A stretch of DNA of 64,000 nucleotides from Flavobacteriaceae bacterium (GCA_004762155.1 SIHP01000012.1:1-64000); one strand, 5' to 3'; positions 1 through 8,456 are shown, counted from the first letter of the stretch. Notes: a model not told the origin generated them from the sequence alone. Made by a program: numbers and translations.

Positions 1-75
1 CCAAATTAAATTTGATGTTTTTGAAAAGTTTTTTTCGCGATATTTATTATGAACTTCGTTACCTAAAACGGATTG

Positions 76-107
76 CAAATATACAAGCTTTTTTTATCCC
101 TAAACAA
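76..107 (-). promoter_or_regulatory. Bacteroidota-type promoter facing off the left edge
   Basis: On the minus strand there is a -7 box TATATTTG (76-83) and a TTG (105-107) 21 bases upstream. This matches the flavobacterial consensus of TTG, 17-23 bases, TAnnTTTG. It lies downstream of a second promoter at 209-238, so the two would act in tandem on a gene left of the window. Confidence 0.55.
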
Positions 108-208
108 AGAAAAATTAATTATTTTTTAACCTTAACTTTAAACCTACATAACAATCATTCAATGAACTTTTACCTAAGAAAATAACTACGTATTCCCCTT
201 AGCGGGTG

Positions 209-238
209 CAAAACTACAACCCTTTTCTAACATAACAA
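209..238 (-). promoter_or_regulatory. stable-RNA-type promoter facing off the left edge
   Basis: The minus strand has -7 box TAGTTTTG (209-216) with TTG (236-238) 19 bases upstream. The start-site region reads TTTGCACCCGCTAAG. The same 15 bases follow the -7 box of the tRNA-Lys promoter at 2280-2309, again with a 19-base spacer. This suggests the off-edge gene is also a stable RNA, perhaps an rRNA operon; that part is inference. Confidence 0.6.
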
Positions 239-531
239 TAACCTTTTTTATGTTTTTTTAAACTTTCTTTTAAAAACCTTATAAACAAACACTTATAAAC
301 AATAAAAAATCAACAACTTTATAACCTAAACCTCAAAAACTGTAAAATCAAAAATCAAGTCCTCTCTTATAGCATATCCAAACTACAATAATCTAAAAAA
401 ACACTAAACTTCCTTCTTAAAGAAACCCCTAATTAAACTAAAAACACCCAAACTTAAACTCAAAGAGCTTATTATATGCAAACCTTTCTAAAAACAAACA
501 ATATTATAGTCTCTTTAAATACATCAACTTA

Positions 532-557
532 GTTTTGGATCAATCTCAAAAGTTGTG
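532..557 (+). repeat. left terminal inverted repeat of the IS
   Basis: These 26 bases begin GTTTTGGATCAATC and end AAGTTGTG. They match the reverse complement of 1936-1961 at 21 of 26 positions. The GTG start of the first transposase reading frame lies inside this repeat. Confidence 0.75.
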
Positions 558-962
558 GTAGAATTGTACTTTAATGTTGATTTTTGCAAAAAAAGAGATT
601 ACTTGGATTTATCCTTAGATGTTTTAAAGTTTATACTTCCAGAATTATTAGTAACACATTTCGATCTAACAGATCATCAACTCCATGGTAAAGATTTACA
701 TCTTTACTTTGAAGAAAAAGCTAGTGTACCTAAAGAGTTTTCAAAAGACCTAATTATCTCACATGGCTTTCATAAAGAAATTACCATTGAAGACTTTCCT
801 TTACGGGGTAAAACAGTATTGCTACATATTAAACGTAGAAGATGGTTTAATAAAACAACTCAAAAAGTAGCTCAAAGAGATTGGAACTTGGTAGCACAGG
901 GAACTCGCATGACTGTTGAGTTTGCTGTTTTTTTAAAAGCACTTAGTCAGTACCAAAGCTAA
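555..962 (+). CDS. ISAon1-type transposase N-terminal region protein
   Basis: This 135-residue protein looks like the small N-terminal protein that precedes the catalytic transposase in ISAon1-type elements of Bacteroidota. It is rich in basic residues near its end (KRRRWFNK around 93-100), as expected of a DNA-binding part, and contains the QRDWNLVAQGTRMT block. The start is GTG at 555 inside the left inverted repeat; no ATG is nearby. It ends just after the second frame opens, in keeping with translational coupling or frameshifting at the T-rich tract near 928-934, but no clear slippery site can be assigned. Confidence 0.65.
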   Translation: MVELYFNVDFCKKRDYLDLSLDVLKFILPELLVTHFDLTDHQLHGKDLHLYFEEKASVPKEFSKDLIISHGFHKEITIEDFPLRGKTVLLHIKRRRWFNKTTQKVAQRDWNLVAQGTRMTVEFAVFLKALSQYQS

Positions 963-1933
963 TGATTGCCATACTATAGCTAGTTTTTATGGTCTTAATG
1001 ACAAAAAACTACAACGACAGTTTAAAGATTATTTAAGTGATTTTAAGCAATGGAAAGAAAAATCACACGCTAAAGAATGGTTGCTATTTCCTGAAAACAA
1101 TAGGAAAACGATTATCTATTGATGAAATAGCTTTGTCTAAAGGAGAACTATATACCATTGTTACTAACAAAAAAACCAAAGGAAAAGCAGGAAGTATCGT
1201 GGCTATTATTTCTGGAACTAAAGCGGAACATATAATAGATAAACTACTTAAAATACCTAGCTCAAAACGCAATAAGGTAAAGGAGATAACTTTAGATATG
1301 GCTAACGCAATAAAATTAATTGTAAAGAAGAGTTTTCCTAAAGCTGTACAAGTAACAGATAGGTTTCATGTGCAAAAATTAGCACTAGATGCTCTACAAG
1401 ATATCAGAATAAAACATCGTTGGGAAGCTATTGATAAAGAGAACTATCAAATCAAAGAGGCTAAAAACAATAATAAAATATATCAACCACACACTTTTAC
1501 CAATGGAGACACTTTGAAACAATTATTAGCTAGAAGTAGATATATCCTTTATAAATCAAAAACAGATTGGACACAAAAACAACAGCTAAGAGCAGAAATA
1601 TTATTCGAACAATATCCAGATATCAAAAAAGCATATGGATTAAGTCAAAAACTCAGGAATCTTTTTAATAATAAAAGCATCTCTAAAGAAGTTGCTTATA
1701 CAAGATTAGCACAATGGTTTAAAGAAGTAGAACTATCAGGATTTAAAGCTTTTAATATTCTTGCAAACTCTGTTAGCATAAACTATAAATCAATACTCAA
1801 TTATTTTGATAATAGAAGTACAAATGCAGCAACGGAATCTTTCAATGCTAAAATAAAAACTTTTAGAACACAATTTAGAGGTCTTAGAAATGTAGAATTC
1901 TTTCTCTTTAGATTAACTCAAATATTTGCATAA
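937..1933 (+). pseudogene. ISAon1/ISL3-like DDE transposase, frameshifted
   Basis: The catalytic protein is split over two frames. The upstream part (937-1122, reading NDCHTIASFYGLNDKKLQ and on to EWLLFPEN) stops at 1120-1122. The downstream part continues from about 1100 with IGKRLSIDE. One extra A at about 1099 accounts for the break. Family blocks are visible in the rest: LDMANAIKLIV followed by TDRFHVQKLALDA for the aspartate region, and STNAATESFNAKIKTFR for the glutamate region near the C terminus. Family assignment is firm. The upstream frame has no ATG, so its normal start or frameshift site is unresolved. A sequencing error at 1099 would be the alternative to true decay. Confidence 0.75.
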
Positions 1934-1935
1934 AA

Positions 1936-1961
1936 CACAACATTTTGGAATGATCCAAAAA
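1936..1961 (+). repeat. right terminal inverted repeat of the IS
   Basis: Reverse complement begins TTTTTGGATCATTCC and ends ATGTTGTG, matching 532-557 at 21 of 26 positions. It starts two bases after the transposase stop codon. Confidence 0.75.
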
Positions 1962-1982
1962 CAGAACAAGCTGTTTTTAAGC

Positions 1983-2016
1983 ACAAAAAAAACACCAAGC
2001 TATAAACTTGGTGTTT
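1983..2016 (-). terminator. intrinsic terminator of the tRNA-Lys/tRNA-Tyr transcript
   Basis: On the minus strand AAACACCAAG pairs perfectly with CTTGGTGTTT around a 7-base loop and runs into a T tract. It sits about 40 bases past the 3' end of tRNA-Tyr and closes that transcription unit. Confidence 0.85.
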
Positions 2017-2057
2017 GTTGATATTTTAATTCCCCCGAAAAAAAATATTTAAAAAAG

Positions 2058-2139
2058 TGGGGAGAGCAGGATTCGAACCTGCGAAGACGTAGTCAACGGA
2101 GTTACAGTCCGTCCTCGTTGGCCGCTTGAGTATCTCCCC
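2058..2139 (-). tRNA. tRNA-Tyr (GTA)
   Basis: An 82-base tRNA with a long variable arm, as expected for tRNA-Tyr. The acceptor stem pairs GGGGAGA with TCTCCCC. The anticodon loop reads CTGTAAC, giving anticodon GTA. The T arm GCAGGTTCGAATCCTGC is canonical. The discriminator is A and CCA is not encoded. It is the second gene of a two-tRNA unit. Confidence 0.95.
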
Positions 2140-2178
2140 TCAATTATTTTAATAAGTTTCTTTAAGTCAGAAACCACT

Positions 2179-2254
2179 TGGTGACCGGGCTGGGGCTCGA
2201 ACCCAGGACCCTCTCCTTAAAAGGGAGATGCTCTACCAACTGAGCTACCAGGTC
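2179..2254 (-). tRNA. tRNA-Lys (TTT)
   Basis: The body is 2182-2254 (73 bases), followed by an encoded CCA. The anticodon loop CTTTTAA gives anticodon TTT. The D arm GCTCAGTTGGTAGAGC and T arm CTGGGTTCGAGCCCCAG are canonical. The acceptor stem GACCTGG/CCCGGTC has one U-C mismatch at its fifth pair. First gene after the promoter at 2280-2309. Confidence 0.93.
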
Positions 2255-2279
2255 ATTATTTCTTTTCGCTTAGCGGGTG

Positions 2280-2309
2280 CAAATATAGATTCTTTTTTTA
2301 GTTTGACAA
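2280..2309 (-). promoter_or_regulatory. promoter of the tRNA-Lys/tRNA-Tyr unit
   Basis: The minus strand has -7 box TATATTTG (2280-2287) and TTG (2307-2309) separated by 19 bases. The start-site region reads GCACCCGCTAAG, shared with the off-edge promoter at 209-238. The tRNA begins about 26 bases downstream of the -7 box. Confidence 0.75.
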
Positions 2310-2381
2310 GCCTTTTTTTTATTTTTTTTTCACTTTTTTTTACAAAAAAAAATAGCTCTCTAAAAATCAAATACTTAAGTT

Positions 2382-3146
2382 TTACTTTTCATTTAGATAA
2401 GCTTCTCTAACTTTTTTAAATAAGTTAGATGAGTACACAAAATCAACTACAGCTTGATTATCTGTTTTGAAAATCTCTTTACTACTTCCTTCCCAAGCTT
2501 TCAATCCATTCTTTAAAAAAACTATTTTATCACCTATTTCCATTACAGAATTCATATCGTGAGTATTTATTACTGTAATAATTTTATATTCATCCGTTAT
2601 TTCTTGAATTAGGTTATCTATCAATATAGAAGTACTTGGATCTAAACCTGAATTTGGCTCATCACAAAACAAATATTTCGGATTCATTATAATTGCTCTA
2701 GCAATTGCTACTCTTTTTTGCATTCCTCCAGAAAGCTCTGCTGGGAATTTTTTATTAGAATTCTCTAAATCGACCCTTTTTAGAACGGTGTTTACCCTTT
2801 CTAGCATTTCTGGCCTTGTTTGTTTGGTAAACATCGTTAAAGGAAACATTACATTCTCTTCTACATTTAAAGAATCAAAAAGAGCACTTCCTTGAAAAAC
2901 CATTCCTAATTCTTTTCGGAACTCACGTTTATCTTCAATACTCATTTCTGTATTAATCTGTCCGTTATAAGAAATTGAGCCTTCTTCTGGTAAATGTAAC
3001 CCTAACAGACTTTTTAAAAACACTGTTTTACCTGCTCCACTTTGCCCAATAATTAAACTTGTTTTACCTGGCTCAAATGATGTGGAAATACCTTTTAATA
3101 CTTTAGTTTCTCCAAAGCTTTTATGAATATCATTTACTTCTATCAT
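2382..3146 (-). CDS. MlaF-like ABC transporter ATP-binding protein
   Basis: This 254-residue ATPase is the nucleotide-binding subunit of an Mla/Ttg2-type transporter, which moves phospholipids between the two membranes. Walker A is at 34-41 (GQSGAGKT), the Q loop near 85 (VFQGSALFDSL), the ABC signature at 138-142 (LSGGM) and Walker B ends in D162-E163. The start ATG follows the MlaE-type permease gene by one base, so the two are translated as a pair. No MlaD-type substrate protein is adjacent; in this phylum it is often encoded elsewhere. Exact substrate is not shown by the sequence. Confidence 0.88.
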   Translation of the reverse strand: MIEVNDIHKSFGETKVLKGISTSFEPGKTSLIIGQSGAGKTVFLKSLLGLHLPEEGSISYNGQINTEMSIEDKREFRKELGMVFQGSALFDSLNVEENVMFPLTMFTKQTRPEMLERVNTVLKRVDLENSNKKFPAELSGGMQKRVAIARAIIMNPKYLFCDEPNSGLDPSTSILIDNLIQEITDEYKIITVINTHDMNSVMEIGDKIVFLKNGLKAWEGSSKEIFKTDNQAVVDFVYSSNLFKKVREAYLNEK

Positions 3147-3147
3147 A

Positions 3148-3888
3148 TTAAGTTAATAACATTTGGGTTAGAAAATAATTAGCAATAACAATAATTACAA
3201 TTGTCCATACTACAGATTGTGTACTTGCTTTACCAACTTCTAAAGAGCCTCCTTTTACATAATAACCATGATACGAAGGAACTGTTGCTATAATAAAAGC
3301 AAAGATTACTGTTTTTATTAAAGCATAAAAAATTAAAAAAGATTGAAAATCGAACTGAATCCCTTCTAAATAATCAGCTTCATAAAACATATTTGATAAA
3401 ATTCCTGCTGCCCATCCACCAAAAATACCAAGAAACATACCTAGTATAATTAAAAAAGGATAAAAGAAAACTGCTGCAATTATTTTTGGAAGCACTAAAT
3501 AATTTAACGAGTTTACCCCCATAATTTCTAGCGCATCTATTTGTTCAGTTACTCTCATTGAACCTATACTTGAAGTTATATAAGAACCTACTTTCCCTGC
3601 TAAGATAATAGAACAAAATGTTGGTGCAAACTCTAAAATAATAGATCTTTTTGTAGCAAAACCAATTAACATTTTTGGTATTAAAGGGTCACTAATATTT
3701 AAAGCTGTTTGTAATGCGATAACACCACCTATAAAGAAGGAAATAAAAGAAATAATACCAACAGATTTAATACCTAACTGCTCTATTTCTCTAAAAACTG
3801 CATCTTGGAAAACTCTATATTTTTGAGGTGCTTTAAATACCTGACCAAGCATCATAAAATATTTACCAACGTGCTCGATATAATTCAT
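3148..3888 (-). CDS. MlaE-family lipid ABC transporter permease
   Basis: A 246-residue integral membrane protein of the MlaE family, with several hydrophobic segments and the family signature EQIDALEIMG in the middle. I place the start at the ATG at 3886-3888 (MNYIEHVGKY), preceded by the A/G-rich stretch AAAGAAAATTA. The longer open frame to 3927 would need a TTG and adds 13 non-conserved residues. It is first in a two-gene unit with the ATPase at 2382-3146; together they should form the inner-membrane core of a phospholipid transporter of the cell envelope. Confidence 0.88.
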   Translation of the reverse strand: MNYIEHVGKYFMMLGQVFKAPQKYRVFQDAVFREIEQLGIKSVGIISFISFFIGGVIALQTALNISDPLIPKMLIGFATKRSIILEFAPTFCSIILAGKVGSYITSSIGSMRVTEQIDALEIMGVNSLNYLVLPKIIAAVFFYPFLIILGMFLGIFGGWAAGILSNMFYEADYLEGIQFDFQSFLIFYALIKTVIFAFIIATVPSYHGYYVKGGSLEVGKASTQSVVWTIVIIVIANYFLTQMLLT

Positions 3889-4000
3889 TAATTTTCTTTT
3901 TTTGCTAAAGTAATAAACAATATTCAATTTGATAAAATCTTTACCATATTAAAAAACCATTAATACTTCTCTTCTTTATTTTTATGTAATTCTAAATATT

Positions 4001-4008
4001 TACTTTTG
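4001..4008 (+). promoter_or_regulatory. candidate -7 box of the phosphatase gene
   Basis: TACTTTTG fits TAnnTTTG and lies 22 bases before the ATG of the phosphatase gene. No clear TTG is found 17-23 bases upstream, only a T-rich stretch, so this remains a candidate. Confidence 0.4.
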
Positions 4009-4030
4009 ATATCTCAATATAATTTAATTT

Positions 4031-5662
4031 ATGAAATATTTATATATTCTTTTATTCAGTTTTATTTTTACTAACTGTACAATAAAAAAGAAATCTACTA
4101 AAAAACCTAAACTGGTTGTTGGTATTGTTATAGATCAAATGCGTTATGATTATTTAACTAAATTTGAAAGCAAATATGGCAACAACGGATTTAAACGTTT
4201 ATTAAAAGATGGTTTTTCTTTAGAAAACGCTCACTATAACTATATTCCTACATATACTGCTGTAGGACATACTTCTATTTACACTGGTACAACTCCTGTA
4301 AACCATGGAATAATTGGAAATCATTGGTACGATAAATACTTAAAAAAATCTATTTATTGTGTAGATGATACTAACTATAACACTATTGGTAATGAAGGAA
4401 AAGGTGGTGTAAAATCTCCATACAGAATGCAAACTACTACAGTTACAGACCAACTAAAGTTAGCACAAAACAATAATGGTAAAACAATTGCTATTGCCAT
4501 AAAAGATCGTTCTGCTATTCTACCTGCTGGTCATTCAGCAAATGCAGCTTATTGGTTTGATGGAGGAAGTAAAGGTGAATGGATTACTTCTTCTTATTAT
4601 ATGGATGCTTTGCCAAATTGGGTAACAGAATTTAATTCATCTGGAAAAGCAGACACTTATTTGAATGAAAAATGGGAAACTTTATATGATATCAATACAT
4701 ATACAGAAAGCATTGTTGATGATAACAATTTTGAAGAGCCTTTTAAAGGTGAAGAAAAACCAGTTTTTCCACACGACATTCCAAATTTAAGAAGTAAAAA
4801 CAACAATTTTAGTATCTTAAAAGCTATTCCTGCAGGAAATTCATTTACCACTGATTTTGCAAAAGAAGCTATTATTAAAGAAAACTTAGGAAAAGGAAAA
4901 TATACCGACTTTTTAGCTGTTAGTTATTCCTCTACAGATTATGTTGGACATCAATTTGGTGTAGCTTCTAAAGAAGTTGAAGATACATATTTACGTTTGG
5001 ACAAAGATTTAGCGAGCTTATTTACTTTATTAGATAAAGAAGTAGGAAAAGGAAATTATACGCTTTTTTTAACCGCTGATCATGCAGCTGTACAAGTTCC
5101 GTCTTATTTGCAATCTCTTAAAATACCTGGTGGATATTTTAGTTATAAAAAGTTCTATTCACATCTAAATAAAATGACGAATGAACGTTTTAAAGCCGAT
5201 TCCATAATTGAAAACATCTCTAATTTTCAAGTGTTTTTAAATAAAGATAAAATAAAGTCATTAAAGTTAGATATTAATGATGTTGCTGATGCTATTGCTA
5301 ATACTTCTATTGAGTATAAGGGAATATACAAATCAGTAACCGCAAAAACGATGCAAACAAATACCTTTACTGATGGTATTTTAAATACGCTACAAAACGG
5401 ATACAATCAAAAATTCTCTGGAGATGTTTTATTAGTTCCAAATCCATCTACCATAAGTTACTCTAAAAAAGGAAGTACGCACGGATCTGGATATTCTTAT
5501 GACACGCACATTCCTATTATTTTTTATGGAAACGGAATTAAAAAAGGATACTCTAAAAAGAAATATAATATCACGGATATAGCTCCTACTATTTCTAATT
5601 TATTAGAAATTGAGTTTCCAAATGGAAATACAGGTGTTATTATAGATGAAGTTTTAAAGTAA
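4031..5662 (+). CDS. pafA: PafA-like alkaline phosphatase
   Basis: A 543-residue exported enzyme of the alkaline phosphatase superfamily. The N terminus is a signal peptide ending at Cys16 (FTNC), possibly a lipoprotein, though N at -1 is unusual. Metal and catalytic residues can be followed: D35 (VIDQMR), the nucleophile T76 (PTYTAVGH), DYVGHQFG, TADH and the late HGSG. N97 and the pair K158/R160 (IKDRS) correspond to PafA Asn100, Lys162 and Arg164, which mark phosphate-monoester preference in the flavobacterial enzyme. It should release phosphate from organic monoesters outside the inner membrane. No pho genes are nearby. The gene is a single unit with its own terminator. Confidence 0.88.
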   Translation: MKYLYILLFSFIFTNCTIKKKSTKKPKLVVGIVIDQMRYDYLTKFESKYGNNGFKRLLKDGFSLENAHYNYIPTYTAVGHTSIYTGTTPVNHGIIGNHWYDKYLKKSIYCVDDTNYNTIGNEGKGGVKSPYRMQTTTVTDQLKLAQNNNGKTIAIAIKDRSAILPAGHSANAAYWFDGGSKGEWITSSYYMDALPNWVTEFNSSGKADTYLNEKWETLYDINTYTESIVDDNNFEEPFKGEEKPVFPHDIPNLRSKNNNFSILKAIPAGNSFTTDFAKEAIIKENLGKGKYTDFLAVSYSSTDYVGHQFGVASKEVEDTYLRLDKDLASLFTLLDKEVGKGNYTLFLTADHAAVQVPSYLQSLKIPGGYFSYKKFYSHLNKMTNERFKADSIIENISNFQVFLNKDKIKSLKLDINDVADAIANTSIEYKGIYKSVTAKTMQTNTFTDGILNTLQNGYNQKFSGDVLLVPNPSTISYSKKGSTHGSGYSYDTHIPIIFYGNGIKKGYSKKKYNITDIAPTISNLLEIEFPNGNTGVIIDEVLK

Positions 5663-5690
5663 AACATACTACCTTTTAATCGAAAATATC

Positions 5691-5728
5691 AAATCAGTAT
5701 TCATAAAATTGAATACTGATTTTTTTTT
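5691..5728 (+). terminator. terminator after the phosphatase gene
   Basis: AAATCAGTATTC pairs with GAATACTGATTT around an 8-base loop and is followed by a run of T. It begins about 28 bases after the stop codon. Confidence 0.85.
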
Positions 5729-5817
5729 GGGAAACTAAAACCTACTGTTTAGAAATAAAAAAAAACATATTATTTGTTTAATTGTATATTAGAATACTTA
5801 TAAAACCATCTATTAAT

Positions 5818-6282
5818 ATGAAAACGTTTTTAATTTCTTTTTTACTTTTAACAAGTACGGATTTACTTTTTTCTCAACACGAAATACCTTCAAACAAAAA
5901 TAATGGAAGCTATTATCTTTTAGAGCCAGAAAGAGGAATTAACAACAAACCTACAAACACAAAGCTTTTTGAGTTTGGAGATAATAACGGAACTAGTCTT
6001 TTAGCTATTGCTGCTTGTGAAAAATGTGTGCCAGCTGTTTATACTTATCAAGAAATACAGAGTAAAAGATTAGGTATTCCTGTATTTTTCAATAAAATGG
6101 GATTGTATATTTTTGGTTATAAAACCAATAATTTTGTTATTGTTTTAGTAAGCAGTGAACTTGGTAAAAAAGCATGGACAGATTTTAGTTTTATTAATTT
6201 TTACAGTAAAAGCAAATCACAAATAGCAACTGTAACTAAGGCAGAAATAAAACAATACGTTATTGAACTTTCTAAAAAATAA
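5818..6282 (+). CDS. exported protein of unknown function
   Basis: I do not recognise this 154-residue protein. The start at the ATG at 5818 gives a clean signal peptide (MKTFLISFLLLTSTDLLFSQ, cleavage after about residue 20); the longer frame from 5782 starts at TTG and buries it. The mature part has a CEKC pair, possibly a disulfide, and otherwise reads as a small mixed alpha/beta domain. It stands alone between two terminators, so the neighbours give no hint of its role. Confidence 0.6.
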   Translation: MKTFLISFLLLTSTDLLFSQHEIPSNKNNGSYYLLEPERGINNKPTNTKLFEFGDNNGTSLLAIAACEKCVPAVYTYQEIQSKRLGIPVFFNKMGLYIFGYKTNNFVIVLVSSELGKKAWTDFSFINFYSKSKSQIATVTKAEIKQYVIELSKK

Positions 6283-6299
6283 AATGTTTACATCATAAA

Positions 6300-6331
6300 A
6301 AAAATCCAAGATTTTCATCTTGGATTTTTGC
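6300..6331. terminator. bidirectional terminator between convergent genes
   Basis: AAATCCAAGAT pairs perfectly with ATCTTGGATTT around a 4-base loop, with T runs on both strands. It serves the exported protein gene on the plus strand and the coiled-coil gene on the minus strand. Confidence 0.85.
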
Positions 6332-6353
6332 TTTTTATAGATAAAACTTAAGT

Positions 6354-7223
6354 TTATGATTTTAAACTCATAATCAATTCTTTCTTTTTATTTATTTCTT
6401 CTTGAATTTTATTCAATCTATTCTCTACTCTTTTAATAATAGATTCTTTTCTAGCAATTTCTTCTTTAGTTACATTTCCGCTTAGTTTAGCTTTCTCTAA
6501 TCTTTCTTTAGATTTTACTAAACCTTCTTTTCCACTCATTAGAATTTCTTCATTAACACTAATATCATCTTCATAAGCATCTATTTTATTTTGCTTTTCA
6601 AGTAGTTTCTTAGCTTTTTCAGCTAATACTTTATTTTTAACAGCTTCTTTTTCTTTTCTAATTTTATCTTCCTCTACTTTAATTTGATTATCTAACGCCG
6701 CTAATTTTTCTTGTTCTAATCTATGTGCTTCTTCTCTAGCTAATCTTTCTTGTTCTAATTTTTCTCTCGCATGCTTTAACCTTTCTTTACGAGCCTGTAA
6801 ATCACTTTCGGTTGCTAACTCACTAGTTTTAGTCTTAACCTTTTCTTTTACAGCTACAACCTTTTGTTTTTCTTTAACTTTAACGCTGTTTTTTATTTTA
6901 TACTGTCTTAAGTTTTCTTTTTGAGTTTTTATTTCAGCATCAAGATTATTTAACCTGTCTTCTACTTTACTTAAAATTCTCTCTTTTTTTGTTATCTCTT
7001 CTGCTGTTGTTCTTTTATTCTTTTTAACTCTTTCAAATCGAGCTTTTGTTCTTTCTAAACCTTCAACTCCACTCATTAACATTTCTTCGTTAATACGTAT
7101 TTCTTGCTCTTTTTCTCTGATTTCTTTTTTTACTTCTTTACTTACATCTTGAGCTTTAGTAGCCTGTAATCCTACAAATAAAAAAATAATGAATAAAGGT
7201 TTTAAAAAATTGATTTTTCTCAT
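6354..7223 (-). CDS. exported coiled-coil protein with duplicated end modules
   Basis: A 289-residue protein of no known family to me. A signal peptide spans about 1-24 (cleavage near KAQ). Almost everything after it is charged and heptad-like, so a long coiled coil is expected. Residues 41-110 and 220-289 are copies of each other: INEEMLMSG/VNEEILMSG, then a pattern of EGL, ER, TAEEI/TKEEI, RKE, KVEDRLN/RVENRLN. The middle (about 120-215) is a K/E/R-rich linker helix. It probably acts in the periplasm or on the envelope as a structural spacer; that is inference. Confidence 0.7.
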   Translation of the reverse strand: MRKINFLKPLFIIFLFVGLQATKAQDVSKEVKKEIREKEQEIRINEEMLMSGVEGLERTKARFERVKKNKRTTAEEITKKERILSKVEDRLNNLDAEIKTQKENLRQYKIKNSVKVKEKQKVVAVKEKVKTKTSELATESDLQARKERLKHAREKLEQERLAREEAHRLEQEKLAALDNQIKVEEDKIRKEKEAVKNKVLAEKAKKLLEKQNKIDAYEDDISVNEEILMSGKEGLVKSKERLEKAKLSGNVTKEEIARKESIIKRVENRLNKIQEEINKKKELIMSLKS

Positions 7224-7397
7224 GTTATTGTTTAACTTTTTAATATTTCGCCAGTATTATGACACTCTTTTTTGTGTTTAGTCACAAATAAAAAATGTCT
7301 ACTCTTTTAGTAAAGAGATAATACCATTTTTATAAATACAAAATTAAAAAAACCGCTAACAACAGGCGTTAACATATGTAAAAACTAAAAAATAAAA

Positions 7398-8333
7398 TTA
7401 CTGTTTTGGTAAAAACACCTCAGCCATCATACATCTTGCACTTCCTCCTCCACAAACTTCTATAGTATCTAAAGAACTTGAGACTATTTTACAATACTTC
7501 TCTATTCTTGATTTCTGACTTTGTGTAAGACTATTAAAAGCTGCTTGACTCATAATTAAAAACAACTCATCATCCTTTCCTCTTACCTGTAGCATATTAC
7601 CTGCAAAAGTATTTACTTGATCTTCTGTGATATCTATAACCTCTTTACCATCTTCTTTCAAATGCTTTAACACATTTTTTCTTTCTTTCTTATCATCTAT
7701 AGAAGCTAAACAAATTATGGCAAAATTTTCTGCTAAACACATCATAACATTTGTATGATAAATTGCTTTTCGAGTATCATTTATAGTTTGATTTGCTGTA
7801 AAAACTACTGGCGTATATTCAAAATCTTCACAAAACTCAATAAATAAATCCTCATCGGCTCTTGGTGAAAGCGCACAATATGCTTTTTTATTTACTCTAT
7901 CTAACAATAAACTTCCTGTTCCTTCTAAAAAAACATCCTCTTCTTCTGCTGATGTATAATCTACTATGTTTTCTATTTTAAAACCTTTTTCTTCTAAAGT
8001 CTCTAAAATATCTTCACGTCTTTCTAGTCTTCTATTTTCTGCAAACATTGGATACAAAGCAACTGTTCCATCTTGATGAAAAGAAATCCAATTATTTGGA
8101 AAAATAGAATCTGGTGTATCTGAATCAGGCGTATCTGAAACAACAATTACATTTATTCCTACATTTTGTAATTTTTCTACATAAGCATCAAACTCTTGTT
8201 GTGCTTTTACATTTACAGTAGCTGGCAATAAATTATCTAGTACTTTTTGATAATAATTATTTACTGCTGTTTGTTCGTTCATCCTAAAATTTATTGGACG
8301 AATCATTAATATGGTATTTGTAGTTTGTTGCAT
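7398..8333 (-). CDS. ctlX: CtlX-type citrulline/guanidino-group hydrolase
   Basis: A 311-residue member of the amidinotransferase/arginine-deiminase fold, closest to the citrulline-utilisation hydrolase CtlX group. Typical blocks are visible: FPNNW (79-82 region) for guanidino binding, EGTGS at 137-141, the catalytic His193 (YHTNVMM) and the nucleophilic Cys301 (GGGSARCMM) near the C terminus. All catalytic residues are intact. No arginine or ornithine genes adjoin it. The same fold occurs again at 19796-20710. The precise substrate cannot be fixed from sequence. Confidence 0.8.
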   Translation of the reverse strand: MQQTTNTILMIRPINFRMNEQTAVNNYYQKVLDNLLPATVNVKAQQEFDAYVEKLQNVGINVIVVSDTPDSDTPDSIFPNNWISFHQDGTVALYPMFAENRRLERREDILETLEEKGFKIENIVDYTSAEEEDVFLEGTGSLLLDRVNKKAYCALSPRADEDLFIEFCEDFEYTPVVFTANQTINDTRKAIYHTNVMMCLAENFAIICLASIDDKKERKNVLKHLKEDGKEVIDITEDQVNTFAGNMLQVRGKDDELFLIMSQAAFNSLTQSQKSRIEKYCKIVSSSLDTIEVCGGGSARCMMAEVFLPKQ

Positions 8334-8456
8334 TATTAAAAAATAAATCGTTTTCTATTACTAATATCTCTTTAAAGCCTCATTAAAAATTACTTTTTTT
8401 AAGAAATTCAAAACTCTATAATTCAAAACAAGATGTTTTGATAAACTTTAAAGTAG

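Larger units (their letters stand above)
1..531. other. gene-free stretch with two leftward promoters
   Basis: I see no credible coding sequence in these 531 bases. The stretch is very AT-rich and holds two promoter-like signals on the minus strand, listed separately, whose transcripts would run off the left edge. The right border is the outer end of an insertion sequence. The rest looks like plain AT-rich spacer. Confidence 0.7.
532..1961 (+). mobile_element. ISAon1/ISL3-like insertion sequence, about 1.43 kb, damaged
   Basis: A two-part transposase region is bracketed by 26-base imperfect inverted repeats at 532-557 and 1936-1961, which fixes both ends. The downstream protein has the ISL3-type catalytic blocks. 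I could not find a target-site duplication: the bases just outside the two ends do not match. A one-base insertion near 1099 breaks the catalytic reading frame, so this copy is probably unable to make full-length transposase. It sits between the off-edge stable-RNA promoters and the tRNA-Lys/Tyr unit. Confidence 0.8.

Noticed and set aside
524..1970. Target-site duplication around the ISAon1-like element
   Set aside because: The 8-10 bases outside each inverted repeat do not match.
3889..3927. TTG start at 3927 for the MlaE-type gene
   Set aside because: The added 13 residues are not part of the family and an ATG with an A/G-rich leader follows.
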